Made by a program: the position numbers and the translations under genes. From contig CAVQEH010000015.1 in assembly GCA_963711455.1 (NCBI GenBank), positions 62,001 to 126,000 of the forward strand: 64,000 nucleotides of DNA, read 5' to 3'. Source of the stretch: DATFVA01 sp963711455 (lineage in GTDB: Bacteria > Bacteroidota > Ignavibacteria > Ignavibacteriales > Ignavibacteriaceae). Shown here in pieces: positions 19,389-29,222 of this stretch; within the stretch, counting starts at the first letter, position 1, and each line of letters starts with the position of its first letter. The notes beneath the pieces are model-generated. The model was not told the origin of the DNA. It did no database searches and was given only the letters and a program-made list of their open reading frames with translations.

Positions 19389-20351
19389 TCAAGCCGTAGG
19401 TGCTTCTTTAATAAAATTTAGTGCACTCTGAAAAATGCCTTCGCTATCCAAACTGTAATACTTAAATATTTCCGCCGATGAACCGTGCGGAGCGATTTCA
19501 TCCGGAATGCCGAGTATACGCATTGGAACAGGATAATTGACTGCTACAGTTTCTGCAACGGTTCCTCCCAATCCTCCAAAAATACTGTGTTCTTCTACAG
19601 TAATAATTTTACCAGTTTCACTAGCCGCTTTTATTACAATTTCCTTGTCAAAAGGTTTTAACGTGTGCATATCAATAATGCGGGCATTTATTCCCTCATC
19701 TCGTAATTTTTTGCCAGCTGTTAAACAATGATAGACTGTTTCACCAGTTCCAATAATTGTCAAATCATTACCCTTAAGGATAGTATTTGCTTTTCCGATT
19801 TTAAAAGGGACATTATCTTTTTCATAAACAAGTGGAACAGCATTTCGTCCAAGCCGTACAAAAACAGGGTATGGATAGTCTATCAATTCATGAATGAGTT
19901 TTTCCGTTTGATAATTATCGCAGGGTAAAACTATATGCATCCCTGGAAACGTTCTTAGCACTGCAATATCATGAAGCGAATGATGAGAAAATCCAAGTGC
20001 TCCATAACTTACACCGCCGCTCACACCTATGATCTTTACGGGATTTTGAGAATATGCAACATCAACTTTTACTTGTTCCAGGCTTCTGGCAATATAAAAA
20101 CATGCCGGTCCACAAACAAAAGTTTTTTTCCCTGAAGATGTTAAACCTGCTCCGATACCAACTGCATTTTGTTCCGCAATTCCCACTTCCACGAACTGTT
20201 CGGGAAGTTCCTTAGCAAAAGTATCTAAAGTAACCGAGCCACGCGCATCTGTTGTAACGGTAATAATATTTTTATCTTTTTTTGCTAACTCTAAAAGAGT
20301 ATCGGTAAACATTTTACGGCAAGGAACAGAATTATTGTTTGCTGAATTCAT
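19389..20351 (-). CDS. Transketolase, C-terminal subunit
   Basis: Pyrimidine-binding plus C-terminal domains of a split transketolase. Residues about 8-170 hold the thiamine-diphosphate pyrimidine domain with the catalytic Glu region QFVEVGIAEQNAVGIGAGL and GALGFSHHSLHDIAVLRTFP; about 190-310 is the C-terminal domain (INARIIDMHTLKPFDKEIV, TVEEHSIFGGLGGTVAE). It overlaps the N-terminal subunit gene by 20 bases, so the two are made together as a heteromer. Split transketolases serve in pentose metabolism, and apulose-4-phosphate transketolase is of this kind. The position beside a kinase and isomerase suggests a dedicated catabolic enzyme rather than the housekeeping one. Confidence 0.93.
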   Translation of the reverse strand: MNSANNNSVPCRKMFTDTLLELAKKDKNIITVTTDARGSVTLDTFAKELPEQFVEVGIAEQNAVGIGAGLTSSGKKTFVCGPACFYIARSLEQVKVDVAYSQNPVKIIGVSGGVSYGALGFSHHSLHDIAVLRTFPGMHIVLPCDNYQTEKLIHELIDYPYPVFVRLGRNAVPLVYEKDNVPFKIGKANTILKGNDLTIIGTGETVYHCLTAGKKLRDEGINARIIDMHTLKPFDKEIVIKAASETGKIITVEEHSIFGGLGGTVAETVAVNYPVPMRILGIPDEIAPHGSSAEIFKYYSLDSEGIFQSALNFIKEAPTA

Positions 20352-21189
20352 ATTTTTTTTCTGTTAAATTTTTTATTTTGTTATCTATTTCTATAATTGC
20401 TTCATGATATTGCTCTTCACTTGGAACACCGTGATGCCATTTAGGATTCTTCTCCATAAATGATATACCCTCGCCCTTTGTAGTGTGGGCAATTATCAGT
20501 TTAGGCTTTTTATTGTTATAATTCAAATTGTCACATATATTCACCAGATCTTTAATTATGTTTCCGTTTGCATTATAAACTTCCCATCCAAAAGCTTCCC
20601 ACCTTTTGTCAATTGGTTCTAAAGTCATTACTTCCTCAGTCTGACCACTTATTTGCAATTCATTTCTATCTAAAATCGCTATTAAATTATCAAGCTTATA
20701 ATGATTTGCAGCCATAACAGCTTCATAGACTGAACCTTCTGCTTGTTCGCCATCTCCCATTAATACGAATGTATGGTAGGATTTTTTATTCATTTTGGCA
20801 GCCAAAGCTACTCCCACACCAAAAGATAGTCCATGTCCTAGAGCACCACTATTTACTTCAATACCTGGAATTTTGTTCACAGGGTGTCCAGCTAGCATTG
20901 AGTTGAATTTTCCATATGTGTTTAATATACTGTCATCAAAAAATCCGGCAGCAGATAAGACCGAATACAATGCTTCAACACTATGTCCCTTACTTAGAAT
21001 GAACCGGTCACGATCTTCCATTTTGGGATTTTTAGGATCAATATTCATAACATGGAAATAAAGAACTGTTTCAATACCGATAGAGGATAATGAACCTCCA
21101 GTATGCCCCGAATTAGCAGAATATATTATTTCCACAACTCTTTTTCTAATTCTTTCGGCTTGAATTTGCAGTTGAATTATATTATCCAA
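20332..21189 (-). CDS. Transketolase, N-terminal subunit
   Basis: Thiamine-diphosphate/magnesium-binding half of a split transketolase, 285 residues. Key motifs: NSGHTGGSLSSIG near the N-terminus, GALGHGLSFGVGVALAAK, and the ThDP motif GDGEQAEGSVYEA through to NLIAILDRNELQISG (GDG about 25 residues before N). GGAGG-like Shine-Dalgarno sequence (GGAGGT) precedes the start. First structural gene of the transketolase-kinase-transporter operon; the palindrome ATTTGCAAAT lies just upstream and the LacI gene 114 bases further up. Confidence 0.93.
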   Translation of the reverse strand: MDNIIQLQIQAERIRKRVVEIIYSANSGHTGGSLSSIGIETVLYFHVMNIDPKNPKMEDRDRFILSKGHSVEALYSVLSAAGFFDDSILNTYGKFNSMLAGHPVNKIPGIEVNSGALGHGLSFGVGVALAAKMNKKSYHTFVLMGDGEQAEGSVYEAVMAANHYKLDNLIAILDRNELQISGQTEEVMTLEPIDKRWEAFGWEVYNANGNIIKDLVNICDNLNYNNKKPKLIIAHTTKGEGISFMEKNPKWHHGVPSEEQYHEAIIEIDNKIKNLTEKKYEFSKQ

Positions 21190-21220
21190 AATTTAATACC
21201 TCCAATAAAAATTATATATC

Positions 21221-21230
21221 ATTTGCAAAT
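21221..21230. promoter_or_regulatory. Palindrome ATTTGCAAAT, candidate LacI operator
   Basis: A perfect 10-bp palindrome with a central GC, 32-41 bases upstream of the transketolase N-subunit start, in the gap between that gene and the LacI regulator gene. Position and symmetry fit a LacI-family operator, but it is short and a second copy was not found. Confidence 0.3.
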
Positions 21231-21303
21231 TTAATCACTTCATTCTTTTTAAATTCTATTTTAATCACACATATTTTTTCAAATTAATCTTATAAAAATA
21301 AAA

Positions 21304-22392
21304 TTACGATTTTAGAACTCCGGGATTTGACGCGCAAGGATATTTGAATATTCTCTTAAATATATATTTTCCTGATTCAGTTGCAGACTCTCTTACATTA
21401 ATATGAACCGGTACTTTCATTGTTTTGGAAGTAAATGAATTGTCTCTCAAAATATTATTGACCGTCATTTCTATCGCCGTTTTCCCAAGCGCGCGTAATG
21501 GTTGTTCGATGTATGCTATTGGTCGAACAAAAAAATAATCAATAGGATAATGCCCAGAAATAATAAAATCAATATTATCAGGAACCCTCATTTCAACATC
21601 AATTACAGCTCTGTATAATCCTAAAGCGATTTGTAAGTTACTACAGAAAATGCAATCTGGAATCATTCTGGATTTATAATATTCTATAAAAATATCGTAG
21701 GCGGTTTTTTCATAATGGGGAGCCGATATCATTATATTATCGTTAATCGGACAATCATAATCCATGAGAGCAGATTTAAAACCCAAAAATCCGTTTTTAA
21801 AAATAGACTGATTATTATTTTCAGAGATATAAAGAAACTTTCGATAGCCTGTTTTAATTGCGATTTCGGTTGCCAAATAAGCACTGAGGTAATAGTCAGC
21901 GGTAATTTCATAAAATCCTTCTTTAGAATTTTTACAATCTAAAAATGTGAGTGCGACACCAAGTTTATTGATTTGATAAAAAATCGAATTATCACTAATA
22001 TCTTGTGTTGTAGTAATTATAATACCATCTACGCGCATGGATAAAAGCGATTCGATTAGTTTTAGTTCATATGCACAATCTCTATTGGAAATTTTTAAAA
22101 TAATCTCGTATCCCATTTCAAAAGCAGCTTGGTAAATTGCTTCTATTAAAAGTGTAAAAGAGGGATAATTTAAATTAGGTAAAACAATCCCGATAACTTT
22201 AGACTGTTTTAATTTAGTATTTTTTGCATAATAATTCGGAATGTAACCCAATTTGTTTGCAATTCTTTTTATTTTCTTTTTTTGTTCAATAGAAATATCA
22301 GAATGATCTTTTAGAGCTTTGCAAACTGTCGCCGTAGACACATTCATATGTTTAGCAATATCTTCTAGCGTTATGTATGAATTATTTTTCAT
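21304..22392 (-). CDS. LacI-family transcriptional regulator
   Basis: DNA-binding sugar-responsive regulator. N-terminal LacI helix-turn-helix: ITLEDIAKHMNVSTATVCKA followed by LKDHSDISIEQKKKIKRIA and the hinge NKLGYIPNYYAKNTK. The rest (about 62-345) is a periplasmic-binding-protein-like effector domain (VIGIVLPNLNYPSFTLLIEA, IFCSNLQIALGLYRAV). It is located just upstream of, and in the same direction as, the transketolase/kinase/transporter operon, so that operon is the likely target; the ligand would be the imported sugar or its phosphate. Length 362 is slightly above average because of a C-terminal extension. Confidence 0.92.
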   Translation of the reverse strand: MKNNSYITLEDIAKHMNVSTATVCKALKDHSDISIEQKKKIKRIANKLGYIPNYYAKNTKLKQSKVIGIVLPNLNYPSFTLLIEAIYQAAFEMGYEIILKISNRDCAYELKLIESLLSMRVDGIIITTTQDISDNSIFYQINKLGVALTFLDCKNSKEGFYEITADYYLSAYLATEIAIKTGYRKFLYISENNNQSIFKNGFLGFKSALMDYDCPINDNIMISAPHYEKTAYDIFIEYYKSRMIPDCIFCSNLQIALGLYRAVIDVEMRVPDNIDFIISGHYPIDYFFVRPIAYIEQPLRALGKTAIEMTVNNILRDNSFTSKTMKVPVHINVRESATESGKYIFKRIFKYPCASNPGVLKS

Positions 22393-22508
22393 CGTAATTA
22401 TTTTTATTAATTCTCAAAAGCTATTTTTTTTAATAAGCTTAATTGATTGACAAAATGTTTCTGTGTTTATTTCATCATGTCAACTAATTTAATTTCAATA
22501 AATTAAAT

Positions 22509-22533
22509 AGTGTAATACAAAATGCATTACACT
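22509..22533 (-). terminator. 8-bp stem-loop downstream of porV-like gene
   Basis: AGTGTAAT and ATTACACT form a perfect 8-bp stem around a 9-base loop, beginning 10 bases past the stop codon of the PorV-like gene. Likely terminator separating the membrane-protein genes from the LacI gene. Confidence 0.5.
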
Positions 22534-22542
22534 TTTATATGT

Positions 22543-23586
22543 TTAAAAACCCACACTTATCGCAAAACGGTTTACAGCATCAAAATATTTGGCATGTGAA
22601 TAAGAATAGTCTATTTCAATTCTTGAATCACCTATTGATGTACCAAGTCCAATTCCGCTTGACCAGCTAAGAATATCGTGATTTGTTTCATATCCTGCTC
22701 TTAGAGAAACTAAGTTCATAAAAGTATACTCAATCCCAGTATTTACCCTATCTGTATAATCATTAGGATGAATAAATTCAGAGGATATAATAAGAGCATT
22801 ATCATTTGAAATATCCTTATTGATTAAATCCATCAAATTCATGCCGAGTCCAACTGAGAAAGCAAGCGGAAGGGGGGATGAGAAACTTTGATATCTCACA
22901 TTAGTTGAAAAGTTTCTCATTGACATACCTAATCTTAAAGATTCGATTCCCGGGTAATATTTAATACCCAAATCGAAAGCTATTTTGCTGGCAGTATTGT
23001 TGGAAACATTTCCTTCAGCACCAACGTTTTGACCAAGCTGCTGCATAACATATTTCACTGTACCACCTATTGCAAATTGAGTATTAACGGGTTTAACATA
23101 GGTTAATCCAAAAGAATAAGCTCCGACATTTTTAATATCGCCTGTAGGCGTATAACCAAGAGGGTTGGAACCAACTTGACCACTAGGCACCAAAACCGCG
23201 CCTTCAATGGTACCATAATCGACCGCAATAAGGCTTAATCCGAAAGAACCGTAATTGCCCGCATTCCATGCAACTGCACCGGCAAGATATTTTATGTCTG
23301 CAATCCATTGAGTTGATGAAACAAAAAATTCGAAATCTGTAGCCATCTCCGGTAAACCTGCCGGATTGGAAAAGATACTTTCAACACCCTGGCTTAAAGC
23401 AGTAGAGGTATTGCCCATAGCAGAAGCTTTGGGAGATACCGGTATCTGAAGAAAATTAAAAGTGGTTTGCCCTGTCTTCTTCAAGTCAACTCCGCTTTGA
23501 CCTATTCCATTTAAATCAGTCTGGGCAAATAAGCTTAAAGCGGACACCGATATGGTAATGATAATATATATTATTTTTCGCTTCAT
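22543..23586 (-). CDS. PorV/PorQ-family outer membrane beta-barrel protein
   Basis: Outer-membrane beta-barrel of the PorV/PorQ (FadL-like) type associated with T9SS and surface attachment. Signal peptide 1-21 (cleaved after SLFA). The N-terminal block TTFNFLQIPVSPKASAMGNTS, then ALSQGVESIFSNPAGLPEM, is characteristic; the remaining sequence alternates beta strands and ends on an aromatic-rich strand with F as the last residue (AISVGF). Encoded 23 bases downstream of a large secreted protein that itself follows a TonB receptor. This trio recurs in the FCB group; the sequence suggests a coupled outer-membrane uptake or secretion unit. Confidence 0.85.
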   Translation of the reverse strand: MKRKIIYIIITISVSALSLFAQTDLNGIGQSGVDLKKTGQTTFNFLQIPVSPKASAMGNTSTALSQGVESIFSNPAGLPEMATDFEFFVSSTQWIADIKYLAGAVAWNAGNYGSFGLSLIAVDYGTIEGAVLVPSGQVGSNPLGYTPTGDIKNVGAYSFGLTYVKPVNTQFAIGGTVKYVMQQLGQNVGAEGNVSNNTASKIAFDLGIKYYPGIESLRLGMSMRNFSTNVRYQSFSSPLPLAFSVGLGMNLMDLINKDISNDNALIISSEFIHPNDYTDRVNTGIEYTFMNLVSLRAGYETNHDILSWSSGIGLGTSIGDSRIEIDYSYSHAKYFDAVNRFAISVGF

Positions 23587-23609
23587 TTAATAATTTCTCC
23601 TATAATTTT

Positions 23610-25805
23610 TTAACGAGTAACTACCAGTTTTTTATATGATAGACTACCGTCCGGTGTTTGAAACACAACAATATAGATTCCGCTTGCAATAGGCTGCCTG
23701 TTTTCATTTGTCATATTCCATTCATCACTGCCGGCTTTTGTTATCGGCTCATCATGCTCAATTGTTTTAACCAAATTTCCTGACTCGGTAAATACTCTTA
23801 TTGTAACCTTAACAGGTAAATTAAAGAATAATATTCCTCTGTCATCTGTAAAACCGTATCCTTTCAAAATAGGATCGTTATAGTTATACGGATTAGGCGC
23901 TATTACAATTTTATTTAGATCAGGTTGGGAAATTCTTTCAGGAGATGCAGGGGTATTTTGCGGGTACCAGATTCTACCAGTCCAGATTGTTTTACCTCTA
24001 TCTGCGGGATATGCATTCTGATCATTCTCACCAATCTTAACACCGGCTTGAATATAATAATAATAATTTCCACCAAAAAGAACGTTCTTATTATCTATAT
24101 ATTTATGAGTTATTTCTTTATCAGATGCAGGAATGGTTGCTACCTGATCATAGAAAGTTGTATCGAGAGTTGATACCTTTCTCATTATTCTGTATCCCTG
24201 AAAACCGTTCATTGCCTCAGCATCCGGATCTGACCAGGTTAATTCAATTCCTTCACCGGTACCGAGAACTGTAAATGAAGTTGGAGGAGGAGGTGTAACC
24301 GGTACATTATAACCATGTTTGAAATTATAGATTGCGCGTTTTACAGATAAGATAACAGAATCAATCCCGGTACTGTACCATTTGTCTTTGTAAATATCCT
24401 GTTGAGTAGTACCTGATGGAAACGCAAAATTATCAGGGAAATTTCCATTTGGTTTACCTGCCATCGGATCCGTAAGAGTACCAGCCAGCCATTGTTTTCC
24501 TATTTCCAATGCTTTTTCTCTACCCAATCCTGTATAACCCATTATTTTTACAATTCTAATTTGTTGACCGGGTTGTAAATCATATGGCCCATAGTTTAAA
24601 CACATGCTTTCAAAGTTATCTGCATTCGTCGATATTCCAGGTTGGCCGCCGGCTGTTACTAAATCCAAATCGTCAAGATTCTGCCTAAAGTGACCGGGTC
24701 TGATATCCGGACCGGTTTGATCTAAAGAACTCAATACTTTGCCGGAAATAAAATCATACATATCCTTGGCTGCCGGCGATCCGGGCTCAGCTAATGGATA
24801 TAATGGTAAACCCAATACGTTCTGTAAATTTGCGGGCGTGGCAACACCTGGCTGGCTCATATCATCAACATCATTCTGATCATGGTTTTCAACCATTGTT
24901 CCGCTGGGAGTATAAGCTTGTTTTGAAGCCCATAAAGTAGCAGTGAATGCAAAGTCCTTCCGTAATAATCGCCCGTATTGCTGCGATAATGGCTGTCCCA
25001 TCTGATCACCGGGTTTATTTGGATCATCAGCGTCATATTCATACATTACTCTAACAGAGTCCGAAGTTTTAGCTCCTATGTAGTGCCACCATCTGCTGTT
25101 ACCTTTGCTATCAACATCGGCAACACTGGGATTTTGACCATCAGCCATAAGATTATATGCAGTCTGATCCTGTAAAGCAACGTACATTCCCGTTACAGGT
25201 TTATCGCTTGTATTTGTAAATGTCATATCAACAACAACATAATTATCATGAAATTGCTGACTCCATCCAAGGATCTTTCTTTCAAGCCGGATACCATTGG
25301 CATATTCGGTTGTTACCGTAATAGACTGATCACTTGTTCCGATACATTTTGATGGATCAATAATACCGAGGTCAGTAATAATCGGGCCAATATCATTATT
25401 TTCAACGGTATAAGTCGGGTTTTTATATCTCACATAGTCTTCAAGTGGTGAAATCACCTTTCCGTCAGGTAAATAACTATTGGTAGGCGTAAATACAGCA
25501 TTATCAATAATTGTTCCGTTTGGGTCAGTCCAGTTTGTTTGGGTAATAGCTATAAAGCCGCCAAAATTTGTTTCAGCGCCTTGAAGACGGGCACCATGAG
25601 CAGCATAATCGGCAAATAACCCAAGGTTAGGATGGCCGAAACTTGTTTTTGCACCTTGCTCGCTAACACCGCCCCAATATCTATTGATCTGGAAATTCAC
25701 AATCTTGTCTTGAGCGGATAGCTGAACTCCGAAGGCAAAAAGCAAGGTGATCAAAATTACCGTTCGAATTATGAAAATCCGACTGGTTCTAATTCTTTTG
25801 TTCAT
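23610..25805 (-). CDS. Large secreted protein with Fn3 and FlgD-like C-terminal domain
   Basis: Exported protein of unknown function (731 residues). Signal peptide about 1-31 (FIIRTVILITLLFAFGVQLSA). The first 500 residues have no family I recognise. Around 505-620 lies a fibronectin type III-like domain (GEGIELTWSDPDAEAMNGFQ GYRIMRK). The last about 90 residues form a FlgD/T9SS-like Ig domain (KIVIAPNPYNYNDPI, VTIRVFTESGNLVKTI, ASGIYIVVFQTPDG, KKLVVTR), so it may be anchored or secreted by T9SS although NYPNPFNP is reduced to APNPYNY. It lies between the TonB receptor and PorV genes, taking the place SusD holds in Bacteroides systems, but it is not SusD-like. Confidence 0.7.
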   Translation of the reverse strand: MNKRIRTSRIFIIRTVILITLLFAFGVQLSAQDKIVNFQINRYWGGVSEQGAKTSFGHPNLGLFADYAAHGARLQGAETNFGGFIAITQTNWTDPNGTIIDNAVFTPTNSYLPDGKVISPLEDYVRYKNPTYTVENNDIGPIITDLGIIDPSKCIGTSDQSITVTTEYANGIRLERKILGWSQQFHDNYVVVDMTFTNTSDKPVTGMYVALQDQTAYNLMADGQNPSVADVDSKGNSRWWHYIGAKTSDSVRVMYEYDADDPNKPGDQMGQPLSQQYGRLLRKDFAFTATLWASKQAYTPSGTMVENHDQNDVDDMSQPGVATPANLQNVLGLPLYPLAEPGSPAAKDMYDFISGKVLSSLDQTGPDIRPGHFRQNLDDLDLVTAGGQPGISTNADNFESMCLNYGPYDLQPGQQIRIVKIMGYTGLGREKALEIGKQWLAGTLTDPMAGKPNGNFPDNFAFPSGTTQQDIYKDKWYSTGIDSVILSVKRAIYNFKHGYNVPVTPPPPTSFTVLGTGEGIELTWSDPDAEAMNGFQGYRIMRKVSTLDTTFYDQVATIPASDKEITHKYIDNKNVLFGGNYYYYIQAGVKIGENDQNAYPADRGKTIWTGRIWYPQNTPASPERISQPDLNKIVIAPNPYNYNDPILKGYGFTDDRGILFFNLPVKVTIRVFTESGNLVKTIEHDEPITKAGSDEWNMTNENRQPIASGIYIVVFQTPDGSLSYKKLVVTR

Positions 25806-25847
25806 CTTTTCTCCAATTTTTTTTATTCATTGTTTGACAAAACTAAA

Positions 25848-28800
25848 TTAGAAGTCAAACCTAATTCCAAACCAAATTTGACGCGGATTACCGTATGTAA
25901 AGATATCGTTATTAGGATCGTTTATATACGGCTTATCTGCCGATCGTAAATCGCCAATCTTATCATTACCGGTTTGATAATCAGTGGCTGTTCTAATAGG
26001 ATCATAATATGAATCGTTATATTGAGGCAGATGCAGGGATTTCATATAATTGTTGAAATCTGTTCCTCCAACTCCATCGCTGAATGCATCGTTGTACAGG
26101 AAAACTTTTCTGTTGAATAAGTTGTTAATATCGACATAAACAGTAGCTTTCACTAAAGGGAGATCAAATGTTTTGCTGATCTTCATGTTAAACATCCAGT
26201 AATCAGGCCAACTGAATTCCTTGATTACACCGGATACATTACGCGGATTGTAATCGAATATATGACCTAATTGCCACATTGGTAAGAAACTGAAATTCCA
26301 ACCTCCGCCATAATAACCCCAACTGTTGGGGGTTCTTAAATTAACATTTGCATTAATTGAAGGAATCGGATGCGGTCTGCTTGGATCGTCATTATAGAAA
26401 GCAGATTCAGCCGCATTGGTAGTAGGATTCTCCGAGATAAGTTTTCTTCCTGTATATCCTGAAGATTGATAGATATATTGAAGATCTACCCAACCGGTAA
26501 GCCAATCACCAACATTTTTCTTAATCGTAACCTCGACACCTTCAATATCTCTATATCTATCATCGGATCTGAATGGATATTGGAGAACCCCGCTGTTATC
26601 GTAAATTGTTATATCCCGGCTTTCGCCTGAAATATCTTTATAATATCCGGCAGCATGTATCAAATACTCATCAAGTAAATTATAGTCAACGCCTAATTCA
26701 TACTGAATTGTTTTAATTGGAGGCATACTAGGATTTCCAAGGTTGAATGTTCCTTGTTTATCCCATCTGGTGTTATAGAAATACAATTCACTGAATGCAG
26801 GCATTTGTCTATATTGTCCATAGTTGAAATAGAATTTAGTTCTATCTGAAATCGGGAATGAGACACCAAATCTAGGGCTAAAAACCGTCCAGGTTTTTGT
26901 CGGTTGCAATAAACCTTCGTTGCCGGCAGCTCTTAGTTCTGCATCAACCGCGTTCCAGCGATCCCATGTAATCGAACCGCCGTTTTGAAGTATTTGGAGC
27001 CAATCTCCCGGAGGTTTTGTCGGACCAAAAGCAGCAGTATTGAACGGATCGCCTGTCGGCCAGCGTAAACTGCCATTGCTGTAATGATCCATACGAACAC
27101 CAATGTTGGCTATCATATTTTCAAATGTAATTTGATCCTGAGCATATGCACCAAAAGAACGCGGGTATACTTTAAAATTGTATTCATATGCACTAAAGTA
27201 ATCCTGACCTGGCCAATATGCATATCTGTTATTGTTAAGCGCAACATAATTGAATTCCAAACCAGCTTTGAAAAAGTGCATTTTTGAAAATTGGCTTCCG
27301 AAATTCAATTTCATCCTTAATTGCTGTGTTAGGGAATGATCATAAACAACACCGCCCTTACTATCAAATCTTTCACTTAAGCCTGGAACACTGCTATACT
27401 GATCAAAAGTAAATCCGTCAAACTGATATGATGATGCATTTATCGGAAGAATAAGCCTGCCGTAGGGCATTTCGTTGACAGGGATGGGACCAATCATTGC
27501 TAGAACATTATTACTTCTCATAGTGCTTAGACTTGGATCAATAAAATCTTTTGTTCTTTGGTAGCTAATGGAATAATCATAGAATGTTGTAGAGCTTAAT
27601 GCATGCGTAATAGTTGCGCCGATTAAAATGTTCCTTTGTACATAGGGCTGCAGCATTGAGTTATACCACCAATAGGTATTGTTGAAACCGCTTCCCTGCT
27701 GTGTAAATAACGGAATATTGTTTTCAGGCATCATTACACCTCTGTCAAGACCGTTGTTAGTACCTGTTCCAATATCATTGCCCAATGAAGGTAATTCGTC
27801 GTCTGCGCCTCTTGCCGGGTTCATACCTTTTTCATAAGAATATAATGCGGTAAGTTTCAATGTAAGCGCTTTTGAAATGTTGGATTTAATCGCCAGCATA
27901 GTGTTGCTGCGAATATCGTACGGCAATTCCAACGGCTGAATATATGAAGTACGGTTGGTTACATTCGACAGGTAAAAGGTAGCATCGCCAAGCGCATCCC
28001 CAATCAAAGGTACTGGTCCGCCAAATCCTCCGTCGAAATTAATATCAGCATATTGCCCTTCTTTATATTGGTGATTTGCAAATGCATTTTTCAAATTTTG
28101 ATCCGTAACTTCCGAACCAAGACGTTGTTTCTCTGCATCACTTATTTGATCCGAATTTTTTAATTCTTGAATTTTTGCATTTAATTTATTCCAATCTGGA
28201 TTCATCATATGCATCCATGCATCGAAAAGATAGAGGTCTACTGCTGTTATAGCAGGTGTCAAATTTTTAAAATTGGATGGTAACAGAGTAGGGTTAGACA
28301 AAAAGATATCTCCTTTGCCTGAACTATTGTTATAAAATTGCTGCTTGTCGTAGTCGGTTATGTAACCTTGTTTAACTGCTTCATCAACACCTATGAAAGC
28401 AATATCAGGATCAAGATGCGACCTTAACAAATTATTGTAAGGATCGCTAAGTGATTTACCGAATCTCTTCATGTGTGCAAGATCTCTTGTAAAAGAAAAT
28501 GATCCATGATAACCCTCCTTGGTACCGGTTTTTGTAGTAACGGTAATAATACCGGAACGGAAATCGCCGTATTCGGCAGACATACCGCCCGCTTTTAATG
28601 AAACCTCTTCAACTGCAGAAGTAGGTATCAAAGATTCGGCTTTGCCAATTCTTTGGTTAACGAAAGTTAAACCATTTACGACGGTACCTGTTTCACTCGC
28701 TAACCCCCCCCGAATATTTAGATAATTGCTGCTAGTAATTGCAGCCTGAGTGGAAAGAAAATCATGCAATGTTCTAACACCGGCCGCTTCGGTAATTTGC

Positions 28801-29222
28801 TTATTGTTTATAACAACCTGGCTGCTCGATACATCTTTATGCAGAATATCCCGTTGAGCTGTTACTACAACTTCCTTACCTTGAATAGTTGTTTGTTCAA
28901 GTTCAAAATCAACTGTTGTAATTCGATCTGTTTGGACAACAACATTTGTTTTTAATATTGTAGTTGCACCAACCATAGATGCTTTAACAGAATATTCGCC
29001 TATAGGGACATTTACAATTGTATAGTCACCATCAATATCTGTAGCCGCACCTAAATAGGTACCTGCAATAATAACATTTACGCCTATTAAAGGTTCACCT
29101 GTTTTTTTGTCTTTTACATGACCTACTATTTTACCCTGAGCCAGTGCTTCGGCAAAAGAAAATATCAATAAAAAAATTATAATCATGCCAGACAAAAAGA
29201 TTTTATTTAACCTTAGACTCAT
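25848..29222 (-). CDS. TonB-dependent receptor, SusC-like without SusD
   Basis: Outer-membrane active transporter energised by TonB. Signal peptide 1-28 (ALA-Q). Residues about 30-115 are a carboxypeptidase-regulatory-like domain (KIVGHVKDKKTGEPLIGVNV). The plug follows (about 120-240; VVVTAQRDILHKDVSSSQVV, LNIRGGLASETGTVVNGL, VEEVSLKAGGMSAEYGDFRS). The rest is a 22-strand-type barrel ending in aromatic IWFGIRFDF. GAGGAG precedes the start. It is the first gene of a three-gene set with the 731-residue secreted protein and PorV-like barrel. Cargo unknown; nearby pectin genes suggest an oligosaccharide, but this unit is separated from them by its own terminator and the LacI gene. Confidence 0.92.
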   Translation of the reverse strand: MSLRLNKIFLSGMIIIFLLIFSFAEALAQGKIVGHVKDKKTGEPLIGVNVIIAGTYLGAATDIDGDYTIVNVPIGEYSVKASMVGATTILKTNVVVQTDRITTVDFELEQTTIQGKEVVVTAQRDILHKDVSSSQVVINNKQITEAAGVRTLHDFLSTQAAITSSNYLNIRGGLASETGTVVNGLTFVNQRIGKAESLIPTSAVEEVSLKAGGMSAEYGDFRSGIITVTTKTGTKEGYHGSFSFTRDLAHMKRFGKSLSDPYNNLLRSHLDPDIAFIGVDEAVKQGYITDYDKQQFYNNSSGKGDIFLSNPTLLPSNFKNLTPAITAVDLYLFDAWMHMMNPDWNKLNAKIQELKNSDQISDAEKQRLGSEVTDQNLKNAFANHQYKEGQYADINFDGGFGGPVPLIGDALGDATFYLSNVTNRTSYIQPLELPYDIRSNTMLAIKSNISKALTLKLTALYSYEKGMNPARGADDELPSLGNDIGTGTNNGLDRGVMMPENNIPLFTQQGSGFNNTYWWYNSMLQPYVQRNILIGATITHALSSTTFYDYSISYQRTKDFIDPSLSTMRSNNVLAMIGPIPVNEMPYGRLILPINASSYQFDGFTFDQYSSVPGLSERFDSKGGVVYDHSLTQQLRMKLNFGSQFSKMHFFKAGLEFNYVALNNNRYAYWPGQDYFSAYEYNFKVYPRSFGAYAQDQITFENMIANIGVRMDHYSNGSLRWPTGDPFNTAAFGPTKPPGDWLQILQNGGSITWDRWNAVDAELRAAGNEGLLQPTKTWTVFSPRFGVSFPISDRTKFYFNYGQYRQMPAFSELYFYNTRWDKQGTFNLGNPSMPPIKTIQYELGVDYNLLDEYLIHAAGYYKDISGESRDITIYDNSGVLQYPFRSDDRYRDIEGVEVTIKKNVGDWLTGWVDLQYIYQSSGYTGRKLISENPTTNAAESAFYNDDPSRPHPIPSINANVNLRTPNSWGYYGGGWNFSFLPMWQLGHIFDYNPRNVSGVIKEFSWPDYWMFNMKISKTFDLPLVKATVYVDINNLFNRKVFLYNDAFSDGVGGTDFNNYMKSLHLPQYNDSYYDPIRTATDYQTGNDKIGDLRSADKPYINDPNNDIFTYGNPRQIWFGIRFDF

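Noticed and set aside
23610..25805. 731-residue protein as SusD
   Set aside because: No SusD/RagB helical repeats; instead Fn3-like and FlgD-like beta domains are visible.
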